Assembly: GCA_900540885.1 (NCBI GenBank)
Contig: UQHJ01000046.1
Coordinates: forward strand, 1 to 19,502
Length of the DNA stretch: 19,502 nt
Reading direction: 5' to 3'
Source: an uncultured Prevotella sp.
Lineage (GTDB): Bacteria > Bacteroidota > Bacteroidia > Bacteroidales > Bacteroidaceae
Position 1 is the first letter of the stretch. Each line of letters begins with the position of its first letter. A program made the position numbers and the translations under genes. The notes beneath the pieces were generated by a model. That model saw nothing but the letters and a program-made list of their open reading frames with translations. It was not told where the DNA came from and ran no database searches. Below are positions 7,739 to 14,966 of this stretch, piece after piece.

Positions 7739-8438
7739 ATTCGTCCTCCTCAAACAGTTGCACATTTGTCGGAACTTCTCCATAATAGAACATCTTGTCG
7801 TATCGCTTCACCAACTTCAAGTCGTTCATTAAGTACTGCAACACTTTCACCATCACGCTTCGACATCGCTTGCCCCCTATAGCCTCGTATGCAGGTATCA
7901 TTGCCTGAATGGTTTTCTCAAAGCCCTTGATAGGCTTACCAGCAAAAGCTGATACCAAAGCCCCCTCATGCTGTTCTATGGTTAGGTCGGTATAAATACA
8001 TTGTGGCAATGATAGCGGCTCTGTTCCGTATTGACATAGAGGATTCGTCGTTTGCCCTCTGGCAGACTGGCATGATCGTTCAATACCTGACCATTTGCCA
8101 ATGATGCTGCAACCAATGCTGAGACGTTAAAAGTCTTCTTCGCTTTCGTCTTGCCTGTCGAAGCACTGAAATTACCCAAAGTCGCTATTGTTGAATTGTC
8201 TATCCATATTATCTGAGGCGGCGTACTATAGGTATCGGTCGTCTTTATCAGTGCGTCCTTCAATTTTCAATACGGCCTGCATGAGATGCTTACTGACCAG
8301 CTTTCCCATTCGGCGTAGATGCTTCTTGCGCACACGCTCGTCAAAATATGTCACGTTTGTTCGTTTTTTTTTACTGCGGTTAAACGCTTGATTATCAATG
8401 CTGTACGACGAAACGTGCAAAGCGTATGCAAAAGAATA
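7737..8438 (-). pseudogene. Frameshifted RepA-like replicative helicase of a mobile element
   Basis: Three overlapping minus-strand frames (8438-8226, 8263-7982, 8009-7737) replace what should be one or two genes. The middle frame is the recognisable part. PPQIIWIDNSTIATLGNFSA leads into a Walker-A-like STGKTKAKKTFNVSAL, and GKRRILYVNTEQSRYHC is the Walker-B region of the RecA-fold helicases carried by Bacteroidetes plasmids and integrative elements. The first frame has a basic segment (RVRKKHLRRMGKLVSKHL) of unclear identity. The third (GFEKTIQAMIPAYEAIGG, ending VQLFEEDE) does not continue the helicase fold naturally, so a deletion is likely near 8009 in addition to the shifts. The usual several hundred residues are missing. 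Non-functional. Confidence 0.65.
8264..8293 (+). repeat. 30-base repeat, copy 1 (inside helicase remnant)
   Basis: This stretch (TTTTCAATACGGCC to GATGCTTAC) recurs at 9982-10011 in the same orientation with one difference (A at 8284 against G at 10002). A third, inverted and slightly diverged copy is 9950-9976. Here it lies inside the first frame of the helicase remnant, where its complement reads VSKHLMQAVLK. Confidence 0.85.
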
Positions 8439-8462
8439 TTAGCGCAAATGACAAATTTTATA

Positions 8463-8481
8463 GCGTATTTTTGAAATACGC
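8463..8481. promoter_or_regulatory. Palindrome overlapping a candidate -7 element upstream of the 8533 gene
   Basis: GCGTATTT, three-base loop, AAATACGC: a perfect 8-bp inverted repeat. TATTTTTG at 8466-8473 within it fits TAnnTTTG and would start transcription about 50 bases before the ATG at 8533. No TTTG -33 box is at the expected spacing. If both readings hold, this is an operator lying on a promoter. The combination is suggestive, not proven. Confidence 0.35.
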
Positions 8482-8532
8482 AAGACAAAGTACTATATAG
8501 AGCTGTAAGCAAAAAGGCAAAATTAATCGTTT

Positions 8533-9018
8533 ATGACAAGAATTCCTGTGAACTACGAATTGTTTAGAAGAAGCATGTATGTTTCAAAGGCATGGCAGGC
8601 GCATTCATCTTTCACCCCCGAGGAGGTGGCCCATGTCACCATGCTAAACAAACGGGTGGCGGAGCTTACAGAATGTTCGCTCGAATATGCTGTGGCTGAG
8701 GCATTGCGTGTGGGACGAAGATACCAAAAGCGAAAATCTGCCGTTCTACGCCGATACATTATAAAGGGCACTGTAAGTTTGGGATTGGGTATAAAAGAAA
8801 CGTTAAAGTCCTGTCCCGAACATGGCTGCCACTATCCCGACGAAGCGTGCAAACTTTACCACGCAGGTAGCAAATATTGCTTGGACGTGATGTTAAGAAC
8901 CAGGCGCCATGTCACAACCGTCATTCTGCACGATAACCACTTCCGCAAGTGCGAGGACCAACTGCGTAGCGAAGCAGCTGACTGGGGGCACACCATGTTA
9001 GATCCGATAACGACTTGA
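8533..9018 (+). CDS. Unrecognised 161-residue protein with a Cys-rich segment
   Basis: First gene of a three-gene plus-strand cassette. The N-terminal ~80 residues look helical (YVSKAWQAHSSFTPEEVAHV, then AELTECSLEYAVAEAL) with a basic stretch RVGRRYQKRKSAVLRRY. The middle carries CPEHGCHYPDEACKLY and SKYC, whose Cys/His spacing could bind a metal. There is no signal peptide or membrane segment, so it is cytoplasmic. No family recognised. The stop overlaps the next frame: TGA at 9016-9018 sits on the TTG at 9015. A shift of -1 near GATCCGATAACG (9001-9012) would fuse this protein to the 48 residues that follow, so either a frameshift or translational coupling is possible. Confidence 0.6.
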   Translation: MTRIPVNYELFRRSMYVSKAWQAHSSFTPEEVAHVTMLNKRVAELTECSLEYAVAEALRVGRRYQKRKSAVLRRYIIKGTVSLGLGIKETLKSCPEHGCHYPDEACKLYHAGSKYCLDVMLRTRRHVTTVILHDNHFRKCEDQLRSEAADWGHTMLDPITT

Positions 9019-9161
9019 ATGATAATTGGAAAGAGCTGCGTCAGCAGTATCACCTGCCAATCTGTTGGTCATTTATGGACTTGATGGAAGATTTCACAAT
9101 GGACGAAATTATGTGCATTACGCCAGACCTGTTTGAGATGAATGTGAATCGTTTGTACTAA
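9015..9161 (+). CDS. Short acidic 48-residue open frame between the two cassette genes
   Basis: An open frame from the TTG at 9015 to the TAA ending at 9161, reading LNDNWKELRQQYHLPICWSF and ending in ITPDLFEMNVNRLY. The composition (Trp, Met, acidic, well-mixed codons) looks coding, not random, and the frame is open upstream to 8982. Two readings are possible: a small protein whose start overlaps the stop of the 8533 gene, or the displaced C-terminus of that gene after a -1 shift. It ends 25 bases before the next ATG. No family recognised. Confidence 0.4.
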   Translation: MNDNWKELRQQYHLPICWSFMDLMEDFTMDEIMCITPDLFEMNVNRLY

Positions 9162-9186
9162 TAATTACTTAACACAATCAAATAAT

Positions 9187-9930
9187 ATGACAAACAACAA
9201 TCCAGTAGTGTTCGACCCCCAAAATCAGTGGGCGGAGGAGTTAGGAGCCTCATTTATAGGCAGTATGGCAGTAATCTATTTCCGCGATCATTGGTATTCT
9301 CCACAACTCGATTACTTGAAGCGAGAAGAGGCCATTCAGAATTGTAAAGACTATTGTTGCTTGATGCGCAGTATGGGCTACGTGGCATTTGTAGGCTGTT
9401 CGAGCGACGATGACGAACCGTCAACGGTTATTGTATGTAATGTGCCGATAGATTTGTTGTTTGGCACCTGTACAGCATTCGATGGCTATGTGATATCGTA
9501 TCATACCCCGTGCAATAACAGCGTCAAAGTCGTGTCATGGTCGTTGAACCTTAAAACTGTGCCTGGTGAGCCTTTGCAGCAGAGGTCGTATGAGCATTTG
9601 GAAACGAAATATAAATACAAGGATTGGGACATTGACGACTTCCTTTCTTTGTTAAGAGATTTATCGCAGTGCACTAAACGTGGCTGTGGGTTCTGCATAA
9701 ACGATATTGCAATTCTTTCGGAGCGTATAGAAGAGGTGGTGCAACAACATTGGCCTGATAAGGACGAAGATGCGGCGAAGTCGCTTTATGCCCAAGCACT
9801 CAATAACTTGCAGTCGCATCGCGATGAATTGCGCCGTAGTCTGAGTAAGCCAATCAACGACTTGATAGACGAGGGGTTGATTGACCCTGAACCAAAAACA
9901 GGGGGAGATGAGGACGAAATGGAAGATTAG
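9187..9930 (+). CDS. Unrecognised 247-residue acidic cytoplasmic protein
   Basis: The ATG at 9187 follows an A/T-rich spacer. No signal peptide or membrane helix. The N-terminal ~170 residues are mixed alpha/beta, with several cysteines (NCKDYCCLMRSMGY, IVCNVPIDLLFGTC, CTKRGCGFCIND). The last ~75 are helical, then strongly acidic (LINDEGL-like region, ending GGDEDEMED). I recognise no family. It belongs to the cassette 8533-9930 and ends 19 bases before a long hairpin terminator. Acidic tails like this are seen in proteins that mimic DNA or bind basic partners, but nothing here demonstrates that. The frame is complete and its codon use agrees with the 8533 gene. Confidence 0.7.
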   Translation: MTNNNPVVFDPQNQWAEELGASFIGSMAVIYFRDHWYSPQLDYLKREEAIQNCKDYCCLMRSMGYVAFVGCSSDDDEPSTVIVCNVPIDLLFGTCTAFDGYVISYHTPCNNSVKVVSWSLNLKTVPGEPLQQRSYEHLETKYKYKDWDIDDFLSLLRDLSQCTKRGCGFCINDIAILSERIEEVVQQHWPDKDEDAAKSLYAQALNNLQSHRDELRRSLSKPINDLIDEGLIDPEPKTGGDEDEMED

Positions 9931-9949
9931 AAGTTAAGGAACGAATTAA

Positions 9950-10012
9950 CGTAAGCATCCCACGTAGGCCGTATTGGAGTCTTTTCAATACGGCCTGCAT
10001 GGGATGCTTACG
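9950..10012. terminator. Long bidirectional hairpin between convergent genes
   Basis: Arms 9950-9976 and 9986-10012 (27 bases each) are complementary apart from one mismatch and one G-T pair. The nine-base loop is GAGTCTTTT. It lies 19 bases after the 9187 gene and 14 bases beyond the stop of the helicase gene reading the other way, so it can end both transcripts. A long U-run is lacking on either side. The right arm with the four T's before it is the second copy of the 30-base repeat found at 8264-8293. Confidence 0.75.
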
Positions 10013-10026
10013 AATAATTTGCTACT

Positions 10027-13000
10027 CTATTGCAAAATCTTTTTAGAAAGTTGGAAGTCAATAAACGCTTGCTGTCCTTTACAGTAATTGATAAGTTGAT
10101 TGAACGTATAGTCGTGTGATAGCAGAGGAGCGTTGCCAATGAGTACGAGGTGCTTGCGCGCACGCGTCATGGCCACGTTGAGCTTGCGGTCAATCACTTG
10201 GTGAGTACGTTCGTCAACGTATTCGTTGTTGGTAAGGAAGAGCAACTGATATTTATGCTTGGCCGTGAAACTATAGATGATATAGTCGCGCTGGCTACCT
10301 TGGTAACGCTCAACGGTGTCGATCGTGATGTCGTGCAGTTGCGGAATGCCCAGGCGGTCGATAGCAGCACGAACGGTAGCAATTTGATTGCGGTAAGGCA
10401 CAATGATACCCAACGTTTTCAGTACATCAAAATCGTTGCATTTTTGGTAGATGTGTTGTGCCAATTGAGCAGCAATATTGGCCTCGATAACGTTCACTTT
10501 AGGAGGTTCCATCTCATTTAGGTCATCACTAAGAGGATAGGAGATGAAGGCTATGCGATTGTGGCGTAAGGCCATGTCTTTCCAATCTACGTGAGGACTG
10601 TTGGCTCGTGGTGTAGCTTCTGTTTGATGAGGAAGTGGCACTTCGCACAAGGCATCATTGTAAAAGTTGAGGCTGGGGAAGTAGGCAATGTCGTGGTGCA
10701 TACGCCCTTGGTGGGTGAGCATGTGACAGACTTGTTCGTTGCGCGAGCCGTCTTCGTTAAATCCGTAAAGGTCGAGCAGACGCTCAAATAGAGAGAGTCG
10801 ACAATTATGAAGACTGATAGCATTCAGTTGCGGGTCTTTTACGTCAGACTCTTCTGCGCTTTGTTGCACAACGGCGGGTAACTGCTTCTCATCGCCAATG
10901 AGTACAAAGCGCTTGATAGCACATTCATCGTTGTGTGTGGCACAGAGCAAAGGGAGCAAGTGTGGCTCAAGAATTTGTGAAGCCTCGTCGATAATGGCAA
11001 GACTAAATTGCTTGAGTTCAAAAAGAGGTAAAGCAGCACTTAATGCAGTGGTCGTGCCACAAAATACGCGCGTTTGCTTTATCAGATTGATAACCAATTG
11101 CTTGTTGGGGTGTTCCATCTGATTAATGCGCTCGCTCAGTAGGTACGGGCGATAAGCTTTCTCACAACTATAGTCACTCCCCAAGCGTATAAAGTCGATG
11201 CCTTCTTCCACTAACTTGCTACAGATCTCGTCCACAGCGCGATTGGTGTAGGAAAGTAGAAGCACGTTGGTGTTGGCGTGAAGCAACTCTTCGGTGAGAA
11301 TGTTTTTCATGCCGTAGGAAGTCTTACCAGTGCCTGGAGGGCCAATGACGATGTAAATGTCTTCAGCCTGTAACGCATTTTCAACCAATTGGTTGAATTC
11401 AGCGTTGCCATAGTCTCCTTGGCGAGCCTTGAGCGGTTCGATAGAGGGTTGGCGTTGGCCTAACAAAAGGTCGCGACGCGATTGGGGAGCAGACAGAAAG
11501 GCGTGCAGCCCACGATACTGTGCATTGTACGAAGACTCCATAAAGTCGTGTTCAATGGCCCACACTTTGGTGTGGTAATGGTCGAACACGTTGCGGGAAG
11601 TCTGTGCGTTGCGCAAGCGGACGGTCACCTTGTCAGTATGAATGTCGGTAATCGTACCACGGAACACCAGTGTAGCGGTAGCATCAGGCTGCTCGTAAGC
11701 AGTGTAAGGATAGAAAAGTACGATGTCGCCCTCGCGGAAGTTGGAGAGGTCGGCATCAATAGTAGTACTTTGGGTTGTGTCGAATGTAAAATGAACGTCT
11801 TCAATCTTTCCCTCATCGTTGACGATGGGGTGAATGCTTAATTGTTCATATATGTTGCCAGCTTCGCGTTTGTCCTCGATGGTAGTATTCCACGTAGCTG
11901 CAAAGCCTGAGTTCTCTTTCGTACGATTGCCAATGCGTGAGAGGGCATGTTCGTTGGCAACAAACTGCATGAAACGGAAGTAATAACTGCGCTCTAATGA
12001 AGAAGCACGATGTATGGGGGCAAGTAGTTCCTCCAATTGTGGCCGTTTGTAGCGTTGCCATAGCGTACCATTGGCATACGGATATATCTGTTCGGGCGTA
12101 AGCGTCTCAAGACGGCGTAGTCCACCGCGCGTAAACCAGTCCTCACTATAAGCCAAAATGTTGCGCAACTTAAAAGCCTCGAAAAGGAGTTTGGGAGCGG
12201 AAGTGGCAAGGTCAAGTCCGTCACGGTAGCGCGAGTAGAGTAAGAAGGCTTGCATCTCGTCAGCACGAAGTTGCTTGTAGTCGTAATGGAGCAACGCACG
12301 ATAGAGCAGCATCTGTATGTAATGTGGCTCTTGCTTGCCTGCGTATTCCTCTTTTCCCTTGCCCGGTAGCCATTTACACTTGCCCGACTTCTGTTCAATG
12401 ATAGTGCGATAGTTGAGGTCAAGAAAGTCCATACGTCCTTGCAGACCGAGCGTGTCAGAGAAGAAAGTCGGTTCGAGTATTACTTCTTCAGATTGAAATG
12501 ATTGGTCAGTTTGTTGTTCAAAATCATTCGCCATGATATGACGAATATTCTCTTTCTGTTGTTGCGCCATTTGGTGAAACTCATTGCCCATTTCGTTGCA
12601 CGTAGCAATGGCGAGTGCATTTTGCTTAAAGAAAGAGCGTATGCTATCAGCGTATGAAATGTCCTTCTTATAGGCCACCTCGTCTAATAATTGTCCAGCA
12701 AAGTTACCTAATAAGATGGGTTGCGTAGCCGTATAAGGACTGATGCGGCGTAGTAATTCCGTCCAAGGAGAGCGTCCTACGGCATCGAAACAACCTGCAA
12801 CGGACGTAACGTTAACAAGGTAGTCGGGGGCATAGATGATGAGTTCGGGGAGTAGTGTGCCATCGTGGTCGGTACGTGGACGGATTAGATTGACGTGTTC
12901 GCCCTCTACCATAATACGACGTAAGTAGCTGCGGTCGCCAGGTAGGTAAGGACTACTTTTGATATAGTTGATGCACACTTCGGTGGCATCGTCCTCACGC

Positions 13001-13500
13001 GTAGCATAAATGTAAGTATCGTCCCAACGAAGGATAGTGCATTTAATGTAGCTCAACTCCTTGCCGATACTATCCTTAATCCTTCGGGGTAAAATACGCT
13101 CATAGGTTAGAGAAAAAAAGCCTTGAAGTTGTGCAGGGATGGGAGCATCGTATATGAGAGAGATGAATTGGGCTATGGCTTTAAGGTCTTGCGACCATGC
13201 TTTTTGTAATTCTTCGTCAGTAGTGGCGGTAAGGTCACTCAGTCGTACGCGGGCATCGTTTATGGCAAATGAAAGACTGCGGTCGTTTTGACTGATCTGG
13301 TGCTTTTTAATGAGATAGTCAATTTTAGCATATAGTCCACTTAGCTTAATCGTTACATCAGTTAATTGCTGTTCAACCGCGATATTGAGTATGCTTCGCA
13401 AGATGCCATAGCGCTTGCGTACTTCAAGTTGTGGATTGATACGTGTCAGTGTAGCGAAGAGTTCTTGTGCTGTTTCGAGTAATGGGGCTTTAAGGTTCAT
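10027..13500 (-). CDS. Dna2-like PD-(D/E)XK nuclease and superfamily-1B helicase in one chain
   Basis: A 1157-residue cytoplasmic enzyme. After an N-terminal domain (~1-330) comes a Cas4/Dna2-type nuclease core: Asp358 in GRMDFLDL, then Glu369-x-Lys371 in IIEQKSGK, and a helix HYIQMLLYRALL. The C-terminal half is an Upf1-like helicase: Walker A GPPGTGKT with Lys726, motif Ia SYTNRAVDEI, Walker B IIDEAS with Asp838-Glu839, motif III LIGDEKQLPAVV near 868, HQGRMH near 932, motif V DTVERYQGSQ near 1065, and motif VI VAMTRARKH near 1111-1117. All catalytic residues appear intact. Eukaryotic Dna2 and Cas4 carry four Fe-S cysteines; the C-x2-C pattern after the nuclease core is absent here. Probable role: trimming flapped or broken DNA ends with ATP-driven unwinding. 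It follows the 82-residue gene by 37 bases and is the last gene of the aroE operon. Confidence 0.85.
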   Translation of the reverse strand: MNLKAPLLETAQELFATLTRINPQLEVRKRYGILRSILNIAVEQQLTDVTIKLSGLYAKIDYLIKKHQISQNDRSLSFAINDARVRLSDLTATTDEELQKAWSQDLKAIAQFISLIYDAPIPAQLQGFFSLTYERILPRRIKDSIGKELSYIKCTILRWDDTYIYATREDDATEVCINYIKSSPYLPGDRSYLRRIMVEGEHVNLIRPRTDHDGTLLPELIIYAPDYLVNVTSVAGCFDAVGRSPWTELLRRISPYTATQPILLGNFAGQLLDEVAYKKDISYADSIRSFFKQNALAIATCNEMGNEFHQMAQQQKENIRHIMANDFEQQTDQSFQSEEVILEPTFFSDTLGLQGRMDFLDLNYRTIIEQKSGKCKWLPGKGKEEYAGKQEPHYIQMLLYRALLHYDYKQLRADEMQAFLLYSRYRDGLDLATSAPKLLFEAFKLRNILAYSEDWFTRGGLRRLETLTPEQIYPYANGTLWQRYKRPQLEELLAPIHRASSLERSYYFRFMQFVANEHALSRIGNRTKENSGFAATWNTTIEDKREAGNIYEQLSIHPIVNDEGKIEDVHFTFDTTQSTTIDADLSNFREGDIVLFYPYTAYEQPDATATLVFRGTITDIHTDKVTVRLRNAQTSRNVFDHYHTKVWAIEHDFMESSYNAQYRGLHAFLSAPQSRRDLLLGQRQPSIEPLKARQGDYGNAEFNQLVENALQAEDIYIVIGPPGTGKTSYGMKNILTEELLHANTNVLLLSYTNRAVDEICSKLVEEGIDFIRLGSDYSCEKAYRPYLLSERINQMEHPNKQLVINLIKQTRVFCGTTTALSAALPLFELKQFSLAIIDEASQILEPHLLPLLCATHNDECAIKRFVLIGDEKQLPAVVQQSAEESDVKDPQLNAISLHNCRLSLFERLLDLYGFNEDGSRNEQVCHMLTHQGRMHHDIAYFPSLNFYNDALCEVPLPHQTEATPRANSPHVDWKDMALRHNRIAFISYPLSDDLNEMEPPKVNVIEANIAAQLAQHIYQKCNDFDVLKTLGIIVPYRNQIATVRAAIDRLGIPQLHDITIDTVERYQGSQRDYIIYSFTAKHKYQLLFLTNNEYVDERTHQVIDRKLNVAMTRARKHLVLIGNAPLLSHDYTFNQLINYCKGQQAFIDFQLSKKILQ

Positions 13501-13537
13501 GTGGAAAATATGCTAATGTGTATTAATGTGCTAATGG

Positions 13538-13786
13538 TTAGTTACACATTCTTTCAAGTTCTTCAACGGCTTGAATGAGTTCTTGGTGAAAGGTGGCGTG
13601 GTTGCGTAAGAAGTTGGTGTTGCCGTGTGAGAGGAGTTGATAAAGTTCAGCGTTCATCTCGTCAACGTAGGAGGCTATGGCATATTCAATATCGTCTTTT
13701 TGCCAGTCCATGGTGGAGTGGGCAAAGACGCGTTCTTTCTGGTGAAAGAAGCAATAGGCCGTTTCGATGCTGTCGCGTGTAATCAT
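13538..13786 (-). CDS. Small unrecognised helical protein, 82 residues
   Basis: Reads MITRDSIETAYCFFHQKERV, then DWQKDDIEYAIASYVDEMN and a helical C-terminus (FHQELIQAVEELERMCN). No signal peptide or membrane helix. No family recognised. Its ATG overlaps the TGA of the DUF4250 gene in an ATGA tetranucleotide (13786-13783), strong evidence of translational coupling and that both genes are real. It precedes the nuclease-helicase by 37 bases, so it may be an accessory protein of that enzyme, but only the context supports this. Confidence 0.75.
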   Translation of the reverse strand: MITRDSIETAYCFFHQKERVFAHSTMDWQKDDIEYAIASYVDEMNAELYQLLSHGNTNFLRNHATFHQELIQAVEELERMCN

Positions 13787-13983
13787 TCGTTGTATCCTTT
13801 GGGGCGCATTTGCTTTTGCTCAAGACTATAGACGTAGCCGTGTTGCGCCAGATAAGCAATAATATCTTGTGGTTCGCGATTGAAGGCATAGCAAAGTGAC
13901 TCAAGAGAGTCGAATTCTTCATCGCGTAGTAACATATTAATGGTCGACACTAATATGGCAGGGTCGGAAGGTAGAAAGTCCAT
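13783..13983 (-). CDS. DUF4250 domain protein
   Basis: 66 residues from the ATG at 13983 (MDFLPSDPAILVSTINMLLR, then FDSLESLCYAFNREPQDIIA and LAQHGYVYSLEQKQM). This is the pattern of the DUF4250 family, a compact helical domain resembling winged-helix or HTH folds and found in many anaerobes; its function is unknown. A longer reading from 14022 would overlap the end of aroE, while the chosen ATG follows the aroE stop by 14 bases and matches the family start. The stop overlaps the next ATG (ATGA). Confidence 0.8.
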   Translation of the reverse strand: MDFLPSDPAILVSTINMLLRDEEFDSLESLCYAFNREPQDIIAYLAQHGYVYSLEQKQMRPKGYNE

Positions 13984-13997
13984 GTTCTTTTGAGGAA

Positions 13998-14747
13998 TTA
14001 GTTGGTGTGCCACATTTGCCATGCAGCATCGGCTTGCAGGTGTAGCATCTCAAGTCCGTTCTTAACGACGGCTCCTTGTGCTGCTCCGCGCTTCATAAAA
14101 AGCGTTTCGAGAGGGTTGTATACTAAATCGTATAATAAGTGGTCGGGGGTGAGCAACTCGTATGGGATAGCGGGGCAAGCGTCTACTTTAGGATACATGC
14201 CTACGGGCGAACAATTGACAATGACTTTATAATCGTTCATCACTTCGGGAGTGAGCTGTTCGTAAGTCAAGCGACCCAGTGTAGCAGTGCGACTAACATA
14301 GGTTGGTTCTATGCCCATTTGTTTAAGACCGTGCATAACAGCCTTTGAAGCACCACCTGTACCTAATACTAAAGCACGCTTGTGTACCTCAGGGCGTAGC
14401 AAGGGACGGATAGAGTTGCTAAACCCTATGACATCGGAGTTACAACCATGTAACACGAGTTTCCCATGGTCCGTATGTTGTGCGCAAACTACGTTGACTG
14501 CACCTATGGCTTCAGCCTCAGGTGAAAGGCTCGTTAGATAGGGCATAACGGCTTGTTTGTAGGGTATGGTTACGTTAAAGCCTATTAAGTTGGGTTGTGC
14601 CATGAGATGTTGCATGGCTTCTTCTATGCTGTCGAATTCAAAGTTACGATATTCGGCATCAATGTGTTCACGCTCAAATTTATCAGCGAAGTAACGTGCA
14701 GAAAAGCTGTGGCCGAGCGGATAGCCCAGAAGTCCGTATAGTTGCAT
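13998..14747 (-). CDS. aroE: Shikimate dehydrogenase
   Basis: A 249-residue enzyme reducing 3-dehydroshikimate to shikimate with NADPH, the fourth step of the shikimate pathway. Shikimate-binding residues are visible: Ser14 and Ser16 in GHSFSARYF, catalytic Lys64 in NVTIPYK, Asn103 and catalytic Asp105 in GCNSDVIGF. The nucleotide-binding loop is VLGTGGASKAV (127-137) with VSRT at 151-154 for the NADP phosphate. The C-terminal substrate-binding Gln is in GLEMLHLQADAAW. A longer start at 14819 would translate into the upstream minisatellite and must be rejected; the ATG at 14747 gives the normal family length. It heads a co-directional group with DUF4250, the 82-residue gene and the nuclease-helicase. 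Confidence 0.95.
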   Translation of the reverse strand: MQLYGLLGYPLGHSFSARYFADKFEREHIDAEYRNFEFDSIEEAMQHLMAQPNLIGFNVTIPYKQAVMPYLTSLSPEAEAIGAVNVVCAQHTDHGKLVLHGCNSDVIGFSNSIRPLLRPEVHKRALVLGTGGASKAVMHGLKQMGIEPTYVSRTATLGRLTYEQLTPEVMNDYKVIVNCSPVGMYPKVDACPAIPYELLTPDHLLYDLVYNPLETLFMKRGAAQGAVVKNGLEMLHLQADAAWQMWHTN

Positions 14748-14752
14748 GAGGT

Positions 14753-14960
14753 GGGAAATGTGCGAATGTTTGGGAAATGTGCGAATGCTTGGGGAATGTG
14801 CAAATGTGAGAATGTGCAAATGTGCAAATGCTTGGGAAATGTGCGGATGTTTGGGAAATGTGTGGATGTGTTGATGTGCTTACGCTGAACAATTAGAACA
14901 TTATTCAATCATTTGCACATTTGCACATTCTCACATTCCCCAATCATTTGCACATTCCCC
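14753..14960. repeat. 19-bp minisatellite with inverted copies upstream of aroE
   Basis: On the plus strand, units of the form GGGAAATGTGCGAATGTTT begin at 14753, 14772, 14791, 14834 and 14853, with a variant insertion (GTGAGAATGTGCAAATGTGC) between the third and fourth. The complement of the same motif reappears at about 14909-14960 (TTTGCACATTTGCACATTCT and similar), so the region can fold into a long hairpin. It fills the 219 bases between the ClC stop and the aroE start, including the likely aroE leader. Unit number is likely to vary among strains. Confidence 0.85.
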
Positions 14961-14966
14961 ATGGGG

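Noticed and set aside
11482..11841. 119-codon plus-strand frame inside the nuclease-helicase gene
   Set aside because: Antisense shadow of a well-supported gene with all helicase motifs on the other strand.
14624..14908. Minus-strand frames rich in HIS, FPK and HFP repeats
   Set aside because: These are translations of the 19-bp minisatellite and of the aroE start in other frames; repeat period and peptide repeat agree, so no protein is implied.
14753..14960. Possible CRISPR array
   Set aside because: Units are contiguous 19-mers without unique spacers and without cas genes nearby.
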